A stretch of 64,000 nt of DNA from Apodemus sylvaticus (GCF_947179515.1 NC_067473.1:69906219-69970218), one strand, 5' to 3'; positions 46,933 to 60,217 are shown, counted from the stretch's first letter. Numbers and translations are program-made. The notes: generated from the letters alone by a model not told the origin.

Positions 46933-49654
46933 AAGAAAAAAGCAAACATACCTTATTGGTATAGAATAACATTATTTTTTATCTTTTCTTAATGTAACAC
47001 TTTTAAAATATACAGTACTTTCTTCCAAGATAGCAAAAGAAGTTCTCTGAGAGGTTGACTTTTTACAACTTACTGGGAACCTGGGCCTCAAGTCCACTCT
47101 TTCTCATGTATTTCCATTATTACCACTTTATATGCTTTACAAGGCTCTGGCGGGCTCTTCTTGTGACCCAGCAGATTCATCCTTTTTCAACACTGCCTTT
47201 ACTCTTTACATTATTGATTAAATTTTTTCTTCCCAAAACAAATAACCATTCTATTTGTTTTCCCCAGTCCTCATGTTTGGTTTATCATCACATATCTAGC
47301 TTTCTCTCCCTTTTTTCCAGAGTGGAAATTCATGGTATATTAACCCAAATTTCTCATAAAATCACATTTCACCTCTTTCCCAAAGGGACAGGTTTACTAC
47401 ATTTTCAATCTCAGTTTTACTCTGTTTTATTTTTAACTTAGATATTATATATCTTTTATGTTTCTATCTCTTCCCCCCATTTACATTTTTTGTTTTATCT
47501 CTTAGATCATGCCATAGGCTCTCCTACTCTTCTATTCAATAGTTTCATTGTGTTGACATCTACTGTATATAAGAAAAATCTTTTTCATCAATAACCACAA
47601 GCATTCTTGGCTGGTATATTTGAACATTCCATGTTTTCAAAAACTTTCTTTTGTTTAAGATTCTATTCTACTCTATAAAAGTATATTATGCTCAACATTC
47701 CATTGTCCACTTTTGCTGTAGAAAGGCTAAATGTTCTAGAATCTTGGTGCTTTCATTCTAGATATCAACAGTATTTCACTTATTTCTAACATTTGGAGAT
47801 GAGGTTGAAAGAAGACACCTTCATTCTAGTTAGTCCTATGGAATAATGCTCCCTACTCAACATAGGGCTTTATGAAAAAGTTAAATTGTGAGCAATAAAT
47901 CTGTGTTTACAAAGAGGAGGGGACATGTGGGAGTTCTGCACATCGGATCCAACCATCATGCAGAGAATATTCCACTACAAGAAAATGAAGCCCTGTAGGA
48001 ATCATGGGTGGTATATTCCCAGCAAAGACCATAAAGATCCAAACGTAAGTGTAGAATAGCTGGGTTCTTTTTATACCATCACTAGAATATTTTGAAGCAA
48101 CATAGAGCATTTCCAGTGCTCTTCACAAGTATAAGTCTCTTTTCCTTGAACCGTGTGAAATAACCTTCCTGCCCATTACTTTGCTATGACGATGCAGAGT
48201 GCCTCAGGGATCACCTATGAATCATTTTTCTTCTACAATACTTAGTTCTTTACATCACCTCTAATTGCAGGTCACTCCCTGAATACAGACTTGAGTACAT
48301 GTTTCATTACTTTCCAAGGAATCCCTTGTGGAGGCCAAATATTATGTTTGTAGTTTTCTCCAGTTTTTTTTTTTTTTATCATTTCCTAAGTGTGCAAAAT
48401 CTCTACCTTTCCCTGCTTTTACTGTGATAGAAAAATATATGGGCTCAGGAATTGGTTCTTTTTCTTGCTTCATAATTTTTAGAATGACCAATGTAATGAT
48501 GTACAAGTGAAACAGAAATAGGTTGATCCATGGATGAAATGTTTTGAGGGTAAGCAAATGAGTATTTTCATAATGCATATAAAATATAGAGTAGAGAGTA
48601 GGAAGGTTTTATAATAATTTGATAGTAGGACACAGACAGGTAGAATATAATAGTGATTAAATACATTCCAAACATTAGCACTATATAATTTTAAACACTG
48701 AAGATTACTTAAAGAGAAAAAATGTATGATTTTAAGGTAGAATATTTATTAAGGATACTTAATTGATGAGAATAATGAGAACAAAATATAGTGAAATAAA
48801 TCTCATATTTTTTTGTTTGTTTTATATGAGATGATGCTGTTGTGTTGTTCTATGGTTTTGTTGAAAACCACAACCTTTTGGTTTTGATTTTGTTATAATT
48901 TTCCTTTTAGAAGCCTGAGCTACTGTTTCCCAGGTGAATACTTCACTTTATGAAATGCGATTGGAGGTACTAGATGCAGTAGTGAAGGAAAGTGTGTGAT
49001 TTGAGTAGTAATTCAGTTGTCTTGATGAATGCTTTCTTTGTAGTTGAAAGAAGACATTTTCAAAAGATTACGCTCAAAGAAAAGGAAGAGATGGATAGAT
49101 CATCAGTGTAAACATTGCATAATTGCAAGAAAGTGGCTCATAGAAATACCTTAAATTGAGTGAGATAAACATCTGAAATATTGTGTTATTGAGTTTACAA
49201 CAGTTACTTTCTCTATCCCCCCACATTCTGTTATGTTTTATGTTTTTCAGTTCTACTCAAAGAAATACAAATCCAAGAATATTTCAATTGAATGTTGTTA
49301 AACTCATGCATGCCACAGTTTGCGTTTATAGCATAAATGCATATTGCAGTAGTCTTCTCTGTAATGTTGAAATTCTCTGATAAATCATACTGCTTCAGAA
49401 TGGATCTTAAATCTAGCTCAACATAGAGAGTTTATATTAAAATATATGTAAGGAGAAATACTGTAGAGATGGCCATAAAGCCTTCAGAACAGACATGGAC
49501 ATGCTTTTAGTGTCACATATATGAAGAATATGTTCATAAGAGAAGGAGAGCGTCCACTGAGTTGTACTCTAAACCTGACCAAAGCTGTATACGTTTCCTG
49601 TTTCAGTATAGCATGAAAACCTCGAATGACATTGATACACATCCTATAGTCTCC
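46933..49654. other. Unassigned DNA, no gene
   Basis: No transposon recognised apart from a 17 nt T run at about 48365. Frames of 128 codons (47055-47441, plus) and 78 codons (48342-48578, minus) have no domain resemblance. Confidence 0.5.
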
Positions 49655-49697
49655 AAAAATACTATTTGTTTGGCCCTTACCAGTAAAATACTGCTGG
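49655..49697 (+). mobile_element. Possible hAT-Charlie (MER5-like) end
   Basis: AATACTATTTGTTTGGCCCT, TACCAGTAAAATACTGCTGG resembles the MER5 3' block TTTACTATCTGGCCCTTTACAG and AAAAAGTTTGCTG. Only about 40 bp match; the upstream part is not convincing. Confidence 0.3.
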
Positions 49698-52600
49698 TAT
49701 AGAATTGAAAGTGTAGACAACGGTGGGGAAATTTGAAATTCTGAAAGGGTTCCTGTGCCAAGGGAACCCAGGGCTTGACAGAGACCTTTGGAATCCTTAT
49801 CTCCAGAAACCAGGCTCATTCCTGCACATAGCACATGCCTGAAACAATGTTAGTAAACTTTTCAGAGCCTGTCATATCAATTACAATGATTCTTTCAGTT
49901 TTTATTTAAAAGAAAAAGAATACAGTCATATTTTTGTGTGACTTTCTAACAGTGACATCTACATAATTTCTTCCTTTCAGAATATTGAGTTTCCCTCTGG
50001 GACTTTCTTTTCAGTGATATTTCAAGATTTACATTGGAACCTGTTTCTGAAATAAATATTATCTGCAGTGTATGCTAAGGTAAAACTTTTCATACACAAT
50101 TTCGCCAACACTTTATTTCATACCATTTACCTCTTTTTTTTATAATTACTTATTATATCAGACTAACAAAGAAACATTACAATTCCTTCACTCTTCTTGA
50201 GGCACTGACCAGTGCAGGTAGTTCTATGCACATAGTCAGACTACTTATCAATTTAATATGTTAGCAGCAAATAAAAATTCCCAAAGCTCATATAATAAAG
50301 CATATTATATGAGCTCTTTCTTATTTTGAATGTGACTGCTATTTTATTCATGCTTCTGTGTGCCTGGCTTAACATGATAAAGAATTAAATAATAATCACA
50401 AATAAATTTGAAAGAGTTATAAAGAAATAGACAAAATTAGGTATATAGAAAAAGAAGGATGACTTGTATTTCATTTTTTATCTGACCTTATTCTATATTT
50501 ATATAATAAAACACAAATATAAAGAAAATGAACTTTCTTGCATTTAACTGTTTTTCCTCTTTAATAATGTTTTTTTTTCTGTTTTTCCCTCTAAACATGA
50601 CATATTTCAAAATTATTTGAGTTACCCTAGTTTGAGTTACACACACTCTCATAAAGGGTGTTTATTACAGTCATTGGAATTGATTCTGTGTTCTCCTGCT
50701 TCAATTCACATCATGATTCCCATTCATTTTAAAGGAAAACAAAAACCCAAACAAAAAAAAACAAACAAAAACCACTTTCTTGTCATAGAGTGCCCAGTTG
50801 GTGGGCATTTGTTACCTAGGTGTACTGTGAATTTGAAACTGATTTTCTTCATTTGTGGTCTGAGAATTTCATACATTCATAGAAGTTTTTTTAAAAACAA
50901 TTTTACCTCTTATTCCCTCACTCAAATTTCTCCTATTCTATTTTACCAGCACTTTCACTAACATCATGTGCTGTTTGTGAAACTCCTTAAAGCTACTTAG
51001 TGCTTTTGTGCAGGTACATTCTGCAACTTCAGAACCTCTTCATCTTCTCCTGGTTGGTATGATCTGGTTTACATGGCACATTGTTTCTTTTCTTTTCAGT
51101 TCTCACTTCCTTTTCTAGAAACATTTCAAGGTGATGAAGAATTCAAAACTGTCCAGAAGACACTTAGGCAGTGCTTCGTATGTGCAAATTTTCTTCCGTC
51201 CTTCCCAAATCAAACAAAGCATAGGTGTGATGATGTGAATAGCACTCCAGTCTGCATTGCAGCGTGATGGATACATTGCCACACTTCAGCAATGTGCTGC
51301 TTTTCTTTTCCTGAATTCGTTATTCCAATGTTTTCCTATATTTTCTACTATGAAAATAAGCATACGCATTCCACCTTGTTATGTAGGCAGGATTCACACT
51401 TCCCCCTTCTCTATAGTGTTTATATATTAGTGGATTGGTATGATTTGGAAACAATAACTTATGTAATAGAATATTATATCACTACATTCAGTATCAGAAC
51501 AAAGGAAATTCACATGAAAAAAAATCTTCCTATCTTAAACTAGACTCAGGAAAAAAAAGTTACTGGAAGAAATGCCAAATAGAAATGTTTAGTTGAGCCC
51601 AGGAGTGAGGCTGTGTGTCAAAGCATCAGAGCTTTGGAAGAGCAGAGTGAGCATTTCAGTGAACAGTTTTGAAATGCTGAAGACACATTATCTAACCCAG
51701 AACTCAAGGCAGAGTCCTTGAAAGAATCTATAGGACCATTAATCCAACGCTTAGGTTTGTGTGCTTTGAGAAATTGAGACATTGCACAGATATTTACATA
51801 CATTAAGTGAGAATTCAGACTAGAGTTTTACTGTTTAGGTCAGTTTTACTCAAGATTACTAAATTTTCTTCAGTACCTTGCAGCTTTTTGATTTGTTATT
51901 GTAATGATTTTTGTGGAGAACATTGATATCTCTTGAAGTTTTGTTGTACAAGACTCCAAGCTAATGCAATGCCATTCTGACATTTCTGGCTATTTCCTAA
52001 TACATATAACATAAAATTATTCCCAGTGCTCAGGTAGAAGTAGTTGAAAAATAGTACAATGAATGTACGGTCAACTGACTGAGACACCAGGTTCATCTAT
52101 TTTGCATGAATAGACCAAGGAATTCCAAAGCGTTCTTCCACAAGGATGACATCAGATAAACAACTGGCATCTGGGTTTGACTCCTTGCCATATGAGTAAT
52201 GATGTATCGATGTTAGATCATGGTTTCCTACAATGCTACTGACCTCTGTACAAACCAACTTAGCATCTACTAGGAAATGGCTTGACTTGACAATGACATC
52301 ATAAAATTAATAGAATACAATTTTGATAGTTGCATTAGATTTCTTTCCCTGTGGTAGTGTCTCAGCAATCAATAACTTCTTTAGAACAGAATTTACAACA
52401 CCAAGAATTAGAAATGATATATCTATTTGTAATTATAAGACAAAAAGAAAAACAATACTGATTTAAAATATCTTTAAATTTTGAAATATAATACAGTTAT
52501 CTTTTGACTACTTTTACTTAATGTAAAAATAAGAATAATGATGCTTATATCTTAAAATGATTACAAGATTTAAATTAGCCATATGTTCCAGTACCTTATG

Positions 52601-54244
52601 TTATTTAAAAACTGATTGCTCAATTTTTATTTACTGTGACAGGGCAATGAAGAAAAATAATATCTTTAGCTTTTGTGAGCAGTGCTTCTTTTGTGACAGT
52701 GAGAGAATTATTTTAAGATAGCTGGAAGTTCTTGTAATCAATCTAGGCTTGACTAAAGACATATATATTATATATTTATACATAATGTATATATATTAAT
52801 ATAAATACCATTATTTATAACTTATCTAGTGGGAAGAATAAGAGATAAATTAAAACTAATTTGAATGTCACAGAGAAACAAGGGACATGAAACAATGTCT
52901 GTATAATTGCAGAAAGGAGTTAAAAATTAAATGGGCTTATGTATTCAGACATTGTTCAAGAAAAAGGTAAAGAGTGTATTGTCAAACATGACCTTTCATC
53001 TGCAAAGCAACTGAAAACACAAGAGATTGGACTATGAGGTGACATTTTACAAGTGTGACTAAGTTAAGGTCCTTGAAATTCAGGGTAAATCATTTGAATT
53101 TGACCACTCAGGTGAAATTTTCTAACACCTCTGCTCCTAGAATATAATCACTTGAAGCCTTATCACACTTCAATTGAAGGTAATTTATAGCTGTTTCTAG
53201 TGAGAGTTTATCATGTACAGTAGTCTTAACTGTATGAAATATTCTCCAATCATCATAGCTACCATATGTAATGGTTTTTCTGCTCTTGATACTATAAATT
53301 ACTTTAATGGCGCAATAATTTTCTCATATAGTTTGTGATATTTTAGCTAATCTTCAAGAAACATATGCTCATAGACACTAAAGACAGTACTCTGACTTAC
53401 AATGGAATATAATAACGAAGATATACTTCAAGGAAGAAATTTCATTACTGACCTTCTGTCAGAGCTTCAGAAAGTGATAGAATTTACAAGAATTGGGGTT
53501 TTAATTAGGAGAATGAGCATCCCTTTCCACCACTTTTGATATGCTTAAGAGGATGACTATAGCCATCTCATAGGTTTATGAGGTAGAGAGCACATTGAAC
53601 TAGGATCATTACTTACTTCAGTATGTATTGCCTCATTCAAAGCGAATCATAGCATTGTTATGATGGGCTTCATCCACCGTGAAAAAGTGTTGAGGTACTT
53701 TTAAACAAGCATGGGCCTTTTTGCTAGACCAAAGTCTATTTAATCTGTGTTTTTTCTTACTGTTCCAGTAGTGGGACACAGTAACAAGTCACCCAGAGAC
53801 CTTGTTTATTAACGCTATGGCCTCTTAGAACACATGAACAACATCTTAGTGATAAGAAAACTTTTCATCAGAAGGAGATGTTGTAGTTCCACACCACACC
53901 CTACACCTACAATGAGTCAACTTTTCACATTCGTTTAAAAGAATTCCAAAGTCTTTTATAAGCAATAAAAGAAGTATAGCAAAAATTTTTATCACACAAT
54001 GTGAAGCTTAAGAAATGCATCATGTTATGAATCACAGTTATGAAATCTGTTGTTGAGATTACAGAAGTGGTACAGAGCACATTTAAAGGCGTGTTTCCTT
54101 TTACTGACAGAAATAGAAGGAACACATCATTTCCAAACACATATTTTGTCACTACAAACAGGGAAAATGTCACCTATATTTTTAAATCTTTCTTTCTATG
54201 GTTTCAGAGATGACAAAGTAAATGTACAGTTTTTATAAATAAAC
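49698..54244. other. Long unassigned stretch, no gene
   Basis: No recognised gene. Contains an A-rich patch (50736-50772), a TA-rich tract (52757-52805) and the hairpin listed at 50285-50315. Confidence 0.5.
50285..50315. other. Perfect 13 bp inverted repeat, 5 nt loop
   Basis: Left arm AGCTCATATAATA (50285-50297), loop AAGCA, right arm TATTATATGAGCT (50303-50315). Not part of a recognised repeat. Confidence 0.9.
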
Positions 54245-54278
54245 TACACACACACACACACACACATAGAGAGAGAGA

Positions 54279-54329
<51 letters not shown>
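54245..54329. repeat. (CA)n(GA)n compound microsatellite
   Basis: About 11 CA units followed by GA units with AAAGA interruptions and a pure run of about 20 GA units. Confidence 0.97.
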
Positions 54330-54332
<3 letters not shown>

Positions 54333-55704
54333 CAATCTACAGCACTAGAAAAAAATCTCAAATACTGTACATGTGACTTTGTCACCTATAAGTGTCCCTA
54401 ATTTAGCCAAGTATATTATGTACATATTAAATGTACCACATTCTACTTGGGCATAAATAATATTATTTGACACATTCCAAATGCAGATTTATCTCCTGGC
54501 TCAAATGTTCAATGAGGATAAATACTGCAGAATGAAATTTTAATGTAGCCAGAAAGACTTTCCAGCTGCAACCCACAAGTTACTGCTATATCAAAAGAGA
54601 CACAACTTCTTAGTAAATTGTGTCTTAGTAAAAGTAGTATTAAGCTAAGACAACATTAATTTTAGGACAATATTTTTTTCCATCCGTAGTATAATGAGAC
54701 ATAGACAATTCTGTTTAAAACAATGCCTTATTTGATCCCCTTAAATTTGATTTAACTAGAAGTTTCTGAAACTGCACTCAATACTGGTAAAAGCATCCTT
54801 AGAAACAAAAACAAATGCTGCTGCTTCTCCTGGACCACTCATTAAAAGGGATGGAAGGAGAAAGACTGTTGGAATTAAAAGAACTGGGAATCAAAAACTC
54901 TGACCTTTGTTCAGAGGACATTTTGTACTGAGGTTCCTGTCATAAAATGACATAGATATAGATATTTGAGAATGTCTGCACTATTCTCTCAGGTTTTTGG
55001 TCTCTGTTTCGTTACATTAAAACAGAGATAATTACCCAACAACAGAGAATACAGCAAAAGTAATTCTCCACCATTCTCGTTTTATCCTTTCTTTCCTGAA
55101 ACAGATGTTCCAAGCATTCCCAGGTGCCGCTGGCATTGGAAAACTAGAACTTCATTTGCTCTCTGCAGTATTTATGTGTGCAATTGGTTTTAGAAGCAAA
55201 GGATTCATTTTTAAGATTAGAATGGTTTTCTTTTGGAAAAAAATAAACATCTTTGCAGTAAAATATTAAGTCAGGTGTATTTTTTGCATTAACAAATAAG
55301 GAAAAGCAATCAGAAAATAAGGAAGGGAGCTGAGCCATCAAGTCCAGAAAGATTGAAGGCAAGAATCTTCAGTTAACACAATCCTGAGTTAACACAAGGA
55401 TGGAAACTGAAAAGTGCCTGCTGAAGTATAAAATTGCTTTCCTTCCTCCCTAGCACGTTTCATTCAATGGCTTCTTTATAACTTCCAATTAACCCACTCC
55501 CTCTGTTTAGTGTCTGTTTTATAGTACCAATAATATTTAAAAGATGTCGTAAATTTTATATTAGGACATGTTTTTTGATGACTCTATCCCTACTTTTGCT
55601 GTCTTCAAACTGTTTACATTTTTGAGGAATAAAGGATTTACAAAAATGAAACAATATAGTGTCAAAAAAATTCTTCAAAACACCAATGTTCTTTATCAGA
55701 AGTT
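54330..55704. other. Unassigned DNA
   Basis: No recognised feature. Confidence 0.5.
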
Positions 55705-55735
55705 CTTTGTATAATCTTGTATAACCTTGTATAAC
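55705..55735. repeat. Short tandem repeat of a 10 bp unit
   Basis: CTTGTATAAC occurs twice in perfect tandem (55716-55725, 55726-55735), preceded by a diverged third copy CTTTGTATAAT. Confidence 0.85.
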
Positions 55736-55749
55736 CGAAGAACCTATTT

Positions 55750-56030
55750 CCTACCTGTCAATCGACAGTGTGACAACTGGACTTGAGTGTCATCTTGGTT
55801 GAATTTAGACTTATCCTAAGGGAAAATCACCTTTATGTGTATCTACAAAAGTGTTCCAGAAACGTTGACTTGAGAGTGGAAAGCCCACCCTCAGTGTGGT
55901 TGCCACAAGTCTTAGGTCTAGGGTCCCAGAAAGTAAAATGAACATCAACATTTTCTACTCGTTGCATCCCAACAGAAAATGTGATGTGACTGATGACCTC
56001 ATGTACCTGACTCTATGGCCTTCCCATCAT
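55750..56030 (+). mobile_element. Old rodent repeat, left half (split by L1)
   Basis: Blocks of a common rodent interspersed repeat in order: GTGTGACAACTGGACTTGAG, AAATCACCTTTATGTGTATC, TTGACTTGAGAGTGGAAAGC, CCACCCTCAGTGTGG, GGTCTAGGGTCC, ATGTGATGTGACTGATGACC, TCATGTACCTG, CCTTCCCATCAT. It continues at 58153 after the L1. The family name is uncertain (URR1/hAT-Charlie-like by memory). Confidence 0.65.
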
Positions 56031-56975
56031 TTTTTTGATATATTTTTTATTTACATTTCAAATGATTTCCCCTTTTCTGGGTCCCCACTCCCTGCAAGTC
56101 CCATAAGCCCTCTTCTCTCCCCCTATTACTCCATCTACCCCTTCCCGCTTCCCTGTTCTGGAATTCCCCTATACTCTTGCACTGAGTCTTTCCAGAACCA
56201 GGGGCCACTCCTCCATTCTTTTTGGACATCATTTAATATGTGGATTATGTCTTGGGTACTCAAGTTTCTAGGCTAATATCCACTTATCAGTGAGTGCATA
56301 CCATGATTGATCTTTTGAGACTGGGTTACCTCACTTAGTATGATGTTCTCTGCTCCAACCATTTGTCTAAGAATTTCATGAATTCATTGTTTCTAATGGT
56401 TAAACAGTACTCCATTGTGTAAATATACCACAATTTTTATATCCATTCCTCCGTTGAAGGACACCTAGGTTCTTTCCAGCTTCTGGTTACTACAAATAGG
56501 GTTGCTATGAACATAGTGGAGCATGTGTCCTTATTGCATGCTGAAGAATCCTCTGGGTATATGCACAGGAGTGGTATCAGGGTCCTCCGGAAGTGTCATG
56601 CCCAGTTTTCTTAGGAACCGCCAGACTGATTTCCAAAGTGGTTGCTCCATCTCGCAATCCCACCAGCAGTGGAGGAGTGTTCCTCTTTCTCCACATCCTC
56701 GCCAACACCTGCTGTCTCCTGAGTTTTTGACCTTAGCCATTGTGACTGGTGTGAGGTGAAATCTCAGGGTTGTTTTGATTTGCATTTCCCTAATGATTAA
56801 TGATGTTGAACATTTCTTAAGGTGTTTCTCAGTCCTCCGAAGTTCTTCTTGTGAAAATTCTTTGTTTAGCTCCGTACCCCACTTTATAATGGGATTATTT
56901 GGTTCTCTGGGTTCTACCTTCTTGAGTTCTTTGTATATATTAGATATTAGCCCTCTGTCCCTAACCTAAAGAGAG

Positions 56976-57407
56976 ATGCCCATGAATATACAAGAAGCCT
57001 ACAGAACTCCAAACAGACTGTACCAGAACTTAAATACCTCCCGTCACATAATAATCAAAACCACAAATGTACTAAACAAAGAAAGAATACTTAGGGCAGT
57101 AAGAGAAAAAGGGCAAGTAACATATAAAGGAAGACCTATCAGAATTACACCAGATTTCTCACTAGAGACCATGAAAGCTAGAAGATCCTGGGCAGAGCTC
57201 ATGCAGACACTAAGAGAACACAAATGCCAGCTGAGACTACTATACCCAGTGAAACTCTCAATTACTATAGATGGAGAAATCAAGATATTCCAAGACAAAA
57301 CCAAATTTACACAATATCTTTCTACAAACCCAGCCATACAAAGGATAATAGGGGTAAAACACCATTACAATGAGGGAAACTATACCCTGGAAAAAGCAGT
57401 ATATTAA
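56976..57407 (+). pseudogene. L1 ORF1 C-terminal half (relic)
   Basis: An open frame of 143 codons in the inverted part of the L1, with its natural stop at 57405-57407. It corresponds to the C-terminal half of ORF1p: part of the RRM domain and the C-terminal domain (REKGQVTYKGRPIRIT, KARRSW, LLYPVKLSI, KFTQYLSTNPAIQRII), which bind L1 RNA. The N-terminal coiled coil is absent, so no functional ORF1p can be made. The frame survives because the insertion is fairly young. The start at MPMNIQEAY is internal, not the original start. Confidence 0.9.
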
Positions 57408-57464
57408 GCTTCTTTCATCAAACCCAAAGAAGATAACCACACACGTATAAAAATAAAATCAAAA

Positions 57465-58152
57465 ATGATAGGAAGCAATAACCACTACTCCTTAATATCT
57501 CTTAACATCAATGGACTCAATTCCCCAATAAAAAGACATACACTAACAGACTGGTTATGTAAACAGGACCCTACATTTTGCTGCATACAGGAAACACACC
57601 TCAGTGTGAAAGACAAAAACTACCTTAGAGTAAAAGGCTGGAAGACAATTCTACAAGTAAATGGTCCCAGGAAACAAGCCGGAGTTGCCATTCTAATATC
57701 AGATAAAATTGACTTTCAACCTAATGTCATCAAAAGAGACATGGAAGGTCACTTCGTGCTGATCAATGGCAAAATCCAACAAGAAGAACTCTCAATCCTG
57801 AACATCTATGGCCCAAATACAAGGGTGCCCTCATTCATAAAAGAAACTTTACTAAAGCTCAAAGCACACATTGCACCTAACACAATAATTGTGGGTGACT
57901 TCAACACTCCACTTTCACCAATGGACCAATGAGGAAAACAGAAACTAAACAGGGAGATAGTGAAGCTAATTGAAGCTTTGGACCAATTGGAGTTAGCAGA
58001 TATATATAGAACTTTTCATCCCAAAGCAAAAGAATATACCTTTTCTCAGCACCTCATGGTACCTTCTCCAAAATCGAACATATAATTGGTCACAAGACAG
58101 ACCTCAACAAATATAAGAAGATTTAAATAATCCCATGCCTCCTATCAGATCA
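57465..58152 (+). pseudogene. L1 ORF2 endonuclease domain (relic)
   Basis: Follows the ORF1 relic by about 57 bases, as in a full L1. An open frame to 57932 covers most of the apurinic/apyrimidinic-like endonuclease: LNINGLNSP (active-site Asn), QETHL (metal-binding Glu), GVAILISDK, LNIYGPN, VGDFNTPLSP (catalytic Asp and Asn). A TGA at 57930-57932 ends the frame where the consensus has serine. Beyond it, PHGTFSKI-E-HIIGHK and LSDHYG blocks remain but are out of frame, and Glu replaces the usual Asp in the SKIDH motif. Domain truncated by the inversion breakpoint; no reverse transcriptase. Non-functional. Confidence 0.9.
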
Positions 58153-58262
58153 CTATGGCTTTCCCATCATTAATGACTCTATTCTTAAACACTTAGCCAA
58201 AGTGAACAATCCCTTCCTTAACTTTATTTTATGCTTCATTACAGAAATGATTTATACAGATA
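58153..58262 (+). mobile_element. Old rodent repeat, right half (split by L1)
   Basis: Continues the repeat of 55750-56030 after the duplicated target: CTTTCCCATCATTAATGACT, TTAGCCAAAGTGAACAATCC, CTTCCTTAACTTTATTTTAT, TTACAGAAATGA, matching the consensus end (GCCAAAATAAACCC.., ..CAGCAACAGAAATGAAACTA). Confidence 0.65.
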
Positions 58263-60004
58263 GGCATCTGGACAATCATCATGAAGCTGATTTGAATGGT
58301 TTAAAATCTAAAGAGCTTCATTGTAAGCAATTAATGATTATCTGAGTGACAATCCATAAAAGGCATGTATCTGAAGCTATTGGTTACTAATGCCTTACCA
58401 GACTATAGGGTTTTGTTTGTTTGTTTGTTTTTGGTTTTTTTGTTGTTGTTTTTTTTAACGCCAGTTGTATTGATCTTTATTTTGCTGAAATTTGACTTGT
58501 GATTTCTCAACATTTAGAATGCCTTAATAGCACAAAATTCTCTAAGTACAAAATGTCTATGCACCTGTTTTACATCCTGCTGCAGTGTGAGCAGTGTTTA
58601 AAGAACTTGATTTGACAGAGACTTTTTTTATTATTTTATAGTTTTATTAATTAAGTATGTTCGTCAACATTTTCACCTATGTTTATAATTAATTTTACTT
58701 GCCCTTTTTATCTTACTTCCACCTCTTGGGCAAATTTAAATAAAAATTTATATATCACACTTTCCCCATTACTTTATATCTTTCTAGAGTAAAGGGAAAT
58801 ACTTTCATATCTTTAGATGCTCATATGGATGCTACATTTATCAGAATGGCAGGCACAGCATCTGGCTTACTTGCACTTGTCACAATGGTGAGAGACAGAC
58901 AGGAATGATATCCAGTCATCAAATAGAATTGTCAAGACAAAAAATTTATCCTTAACTTAGTGGTATCCAAAAAAGCTATGTGAGGTATCACCTTTGAAAT
59001 CTCACACCAACTCTCCCATTTCAGTTCCTCTGGCTTTTGGTGGGAAGCTGTTTTTAGCAGGACCAGTGAAATGCAAAAGGACATAGTAAGAGTGTTTATG
59101 ATATGTATATGAAATTATACATAATCACATAGCCCAGATACATTTTATGAGAGGCAAACTATCCTCTTTTCATTTCTGACTAGTAAAACCTACACAGTCT
59201 AATAAGAATTCAGGTGTGAGATGACATACTTCAAGAGTTAACGGAATGTATTTGATTAATTTCTTATTTTTGGAAGTTTAATTTCTTTACCTTGGCCATG
59301 CTTAGTGAACTGGAAGGATCCCTTCAAACTTCTACCAATGGCAGGAATAATAAACCCTCAGTGTATCATCCAAGCTACAGGATATAATCTCTGAAACAGT
59401 GAGTGATGTCACTGCACGAATCACTTTCTCCAATGAATGGCTTTCACTGCCACAAGTGAACCATATTTCCTCTGAAACAGTGTCTCTTTCTCCTTGCATT
59501 CATCACAGGAAAATATTCAATTGCTGAGGAAAGGAATTATCTAGAATGTTACTTAGGCTGACAAGACTGTGCTTTGCCTTTTACTTTGGTAGCTTAGAAT
59601 ATACCATTTAAAAGTAATATTAGGGTTAGAATAATACAAAAGAGCAAAGATTTGCTTTCCCTGAACTCATACATTTTTATTCCTTGTGGCAAATAACACA
59701 ATAAAAGATAGTTCTGAGAAAATATGTTTGTACTGATTGCAAGGTAGATCTGTTTGCATTAGTTTAAAGTTTTCTCAGTGTTTTCATCAAACCTTACTTT
59801 TCTGTGAAGATTGAAAATTACTTAAAATGACCTTAGAAGCAGGTATTCTATTGCTAAACTTTTTAATTAAGGCATGGCTGTGTAGTTAGAATTTCAATTC
59901 TGTGAATTGAACGTGAATCTTAGCTTTCTCAGTATCTATAGAGCTTTATTCCATGATTCTATGCACAAATGTGCTCAAAGCATACAGGTTTAATTACAGG
60001 CTCA

Positions 60005-60007
<3 letters not shown>
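58263..60007. other. Unassigned DNA with a (GTTT)n tract
   Basis: A T/G low-complexity tract (GTTT, GTT and T runs) occupies 58410-58456. The rest shows no gene or recognised transposon. Confidence 0.5.

Positions 60008-60075
<68 letters not shown>
60008..60075. repeat. (TA)n microsatellite
   Basis: About 34 TA units with one TATTA interruption at about 60045, perfectly self-complementary. Confidence 0.97.
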
Positions 60076-60079
<4 letters not shown>

Positions 60080-60217
60080 AAATTGAACACTGACATAATT
60101 ATTAATAAGAGCAATTGACTTGTTCTTCAAAATATATACCTGCCTTATACATTCTGAGAAAAAGGACTAGATAGATATAATATTGACTTATTTTCTTTAT
60201 TGTTAAATAGCGTAAAA

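Larger units (their letters stand above)
56031..58152 (-). mobile_element. 2.1 kb 5'-inverted L1 with 18 bp TSD
   Basis: Antisense part 56031-about 56960: T tail, F-like 3' UTR (CAAATGATTTCCCCTTTTCT, ATACTCTTGCACTGAGTCTT), ORF2 C-terminal coding region. Sense part about 56964-58152: ORF1 C-terminal half, inter-ORF region, ORF2 endonuclease region up to the ..TCAGATCACTATGG block. Everything between the endonuclease and the distal C-terminus (the reverse transcriptase) is missing. Flanks CTATGGCCTTCCCATCAT (56013-56030) and CTATGGCTTTCCCATCAT (58153-58170) are an 18 bp duplication with one mismatch, some of which overlaps L1 (CATGGC microhomology). The insertion splits an older repeat whose halves continue on both sides. 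Confidence 0.93.

Noticed and set aside
47055..47441. 128-codon plus-strand frame
   Set aside because: Phe/Leu/Ser-rich from T-rich DNA; chance length, no domain.
49484..49834. 116-codon minus-strand frame
   Set aside because: Overlaps a possible MER5-like transposon end; no recognisable domain.
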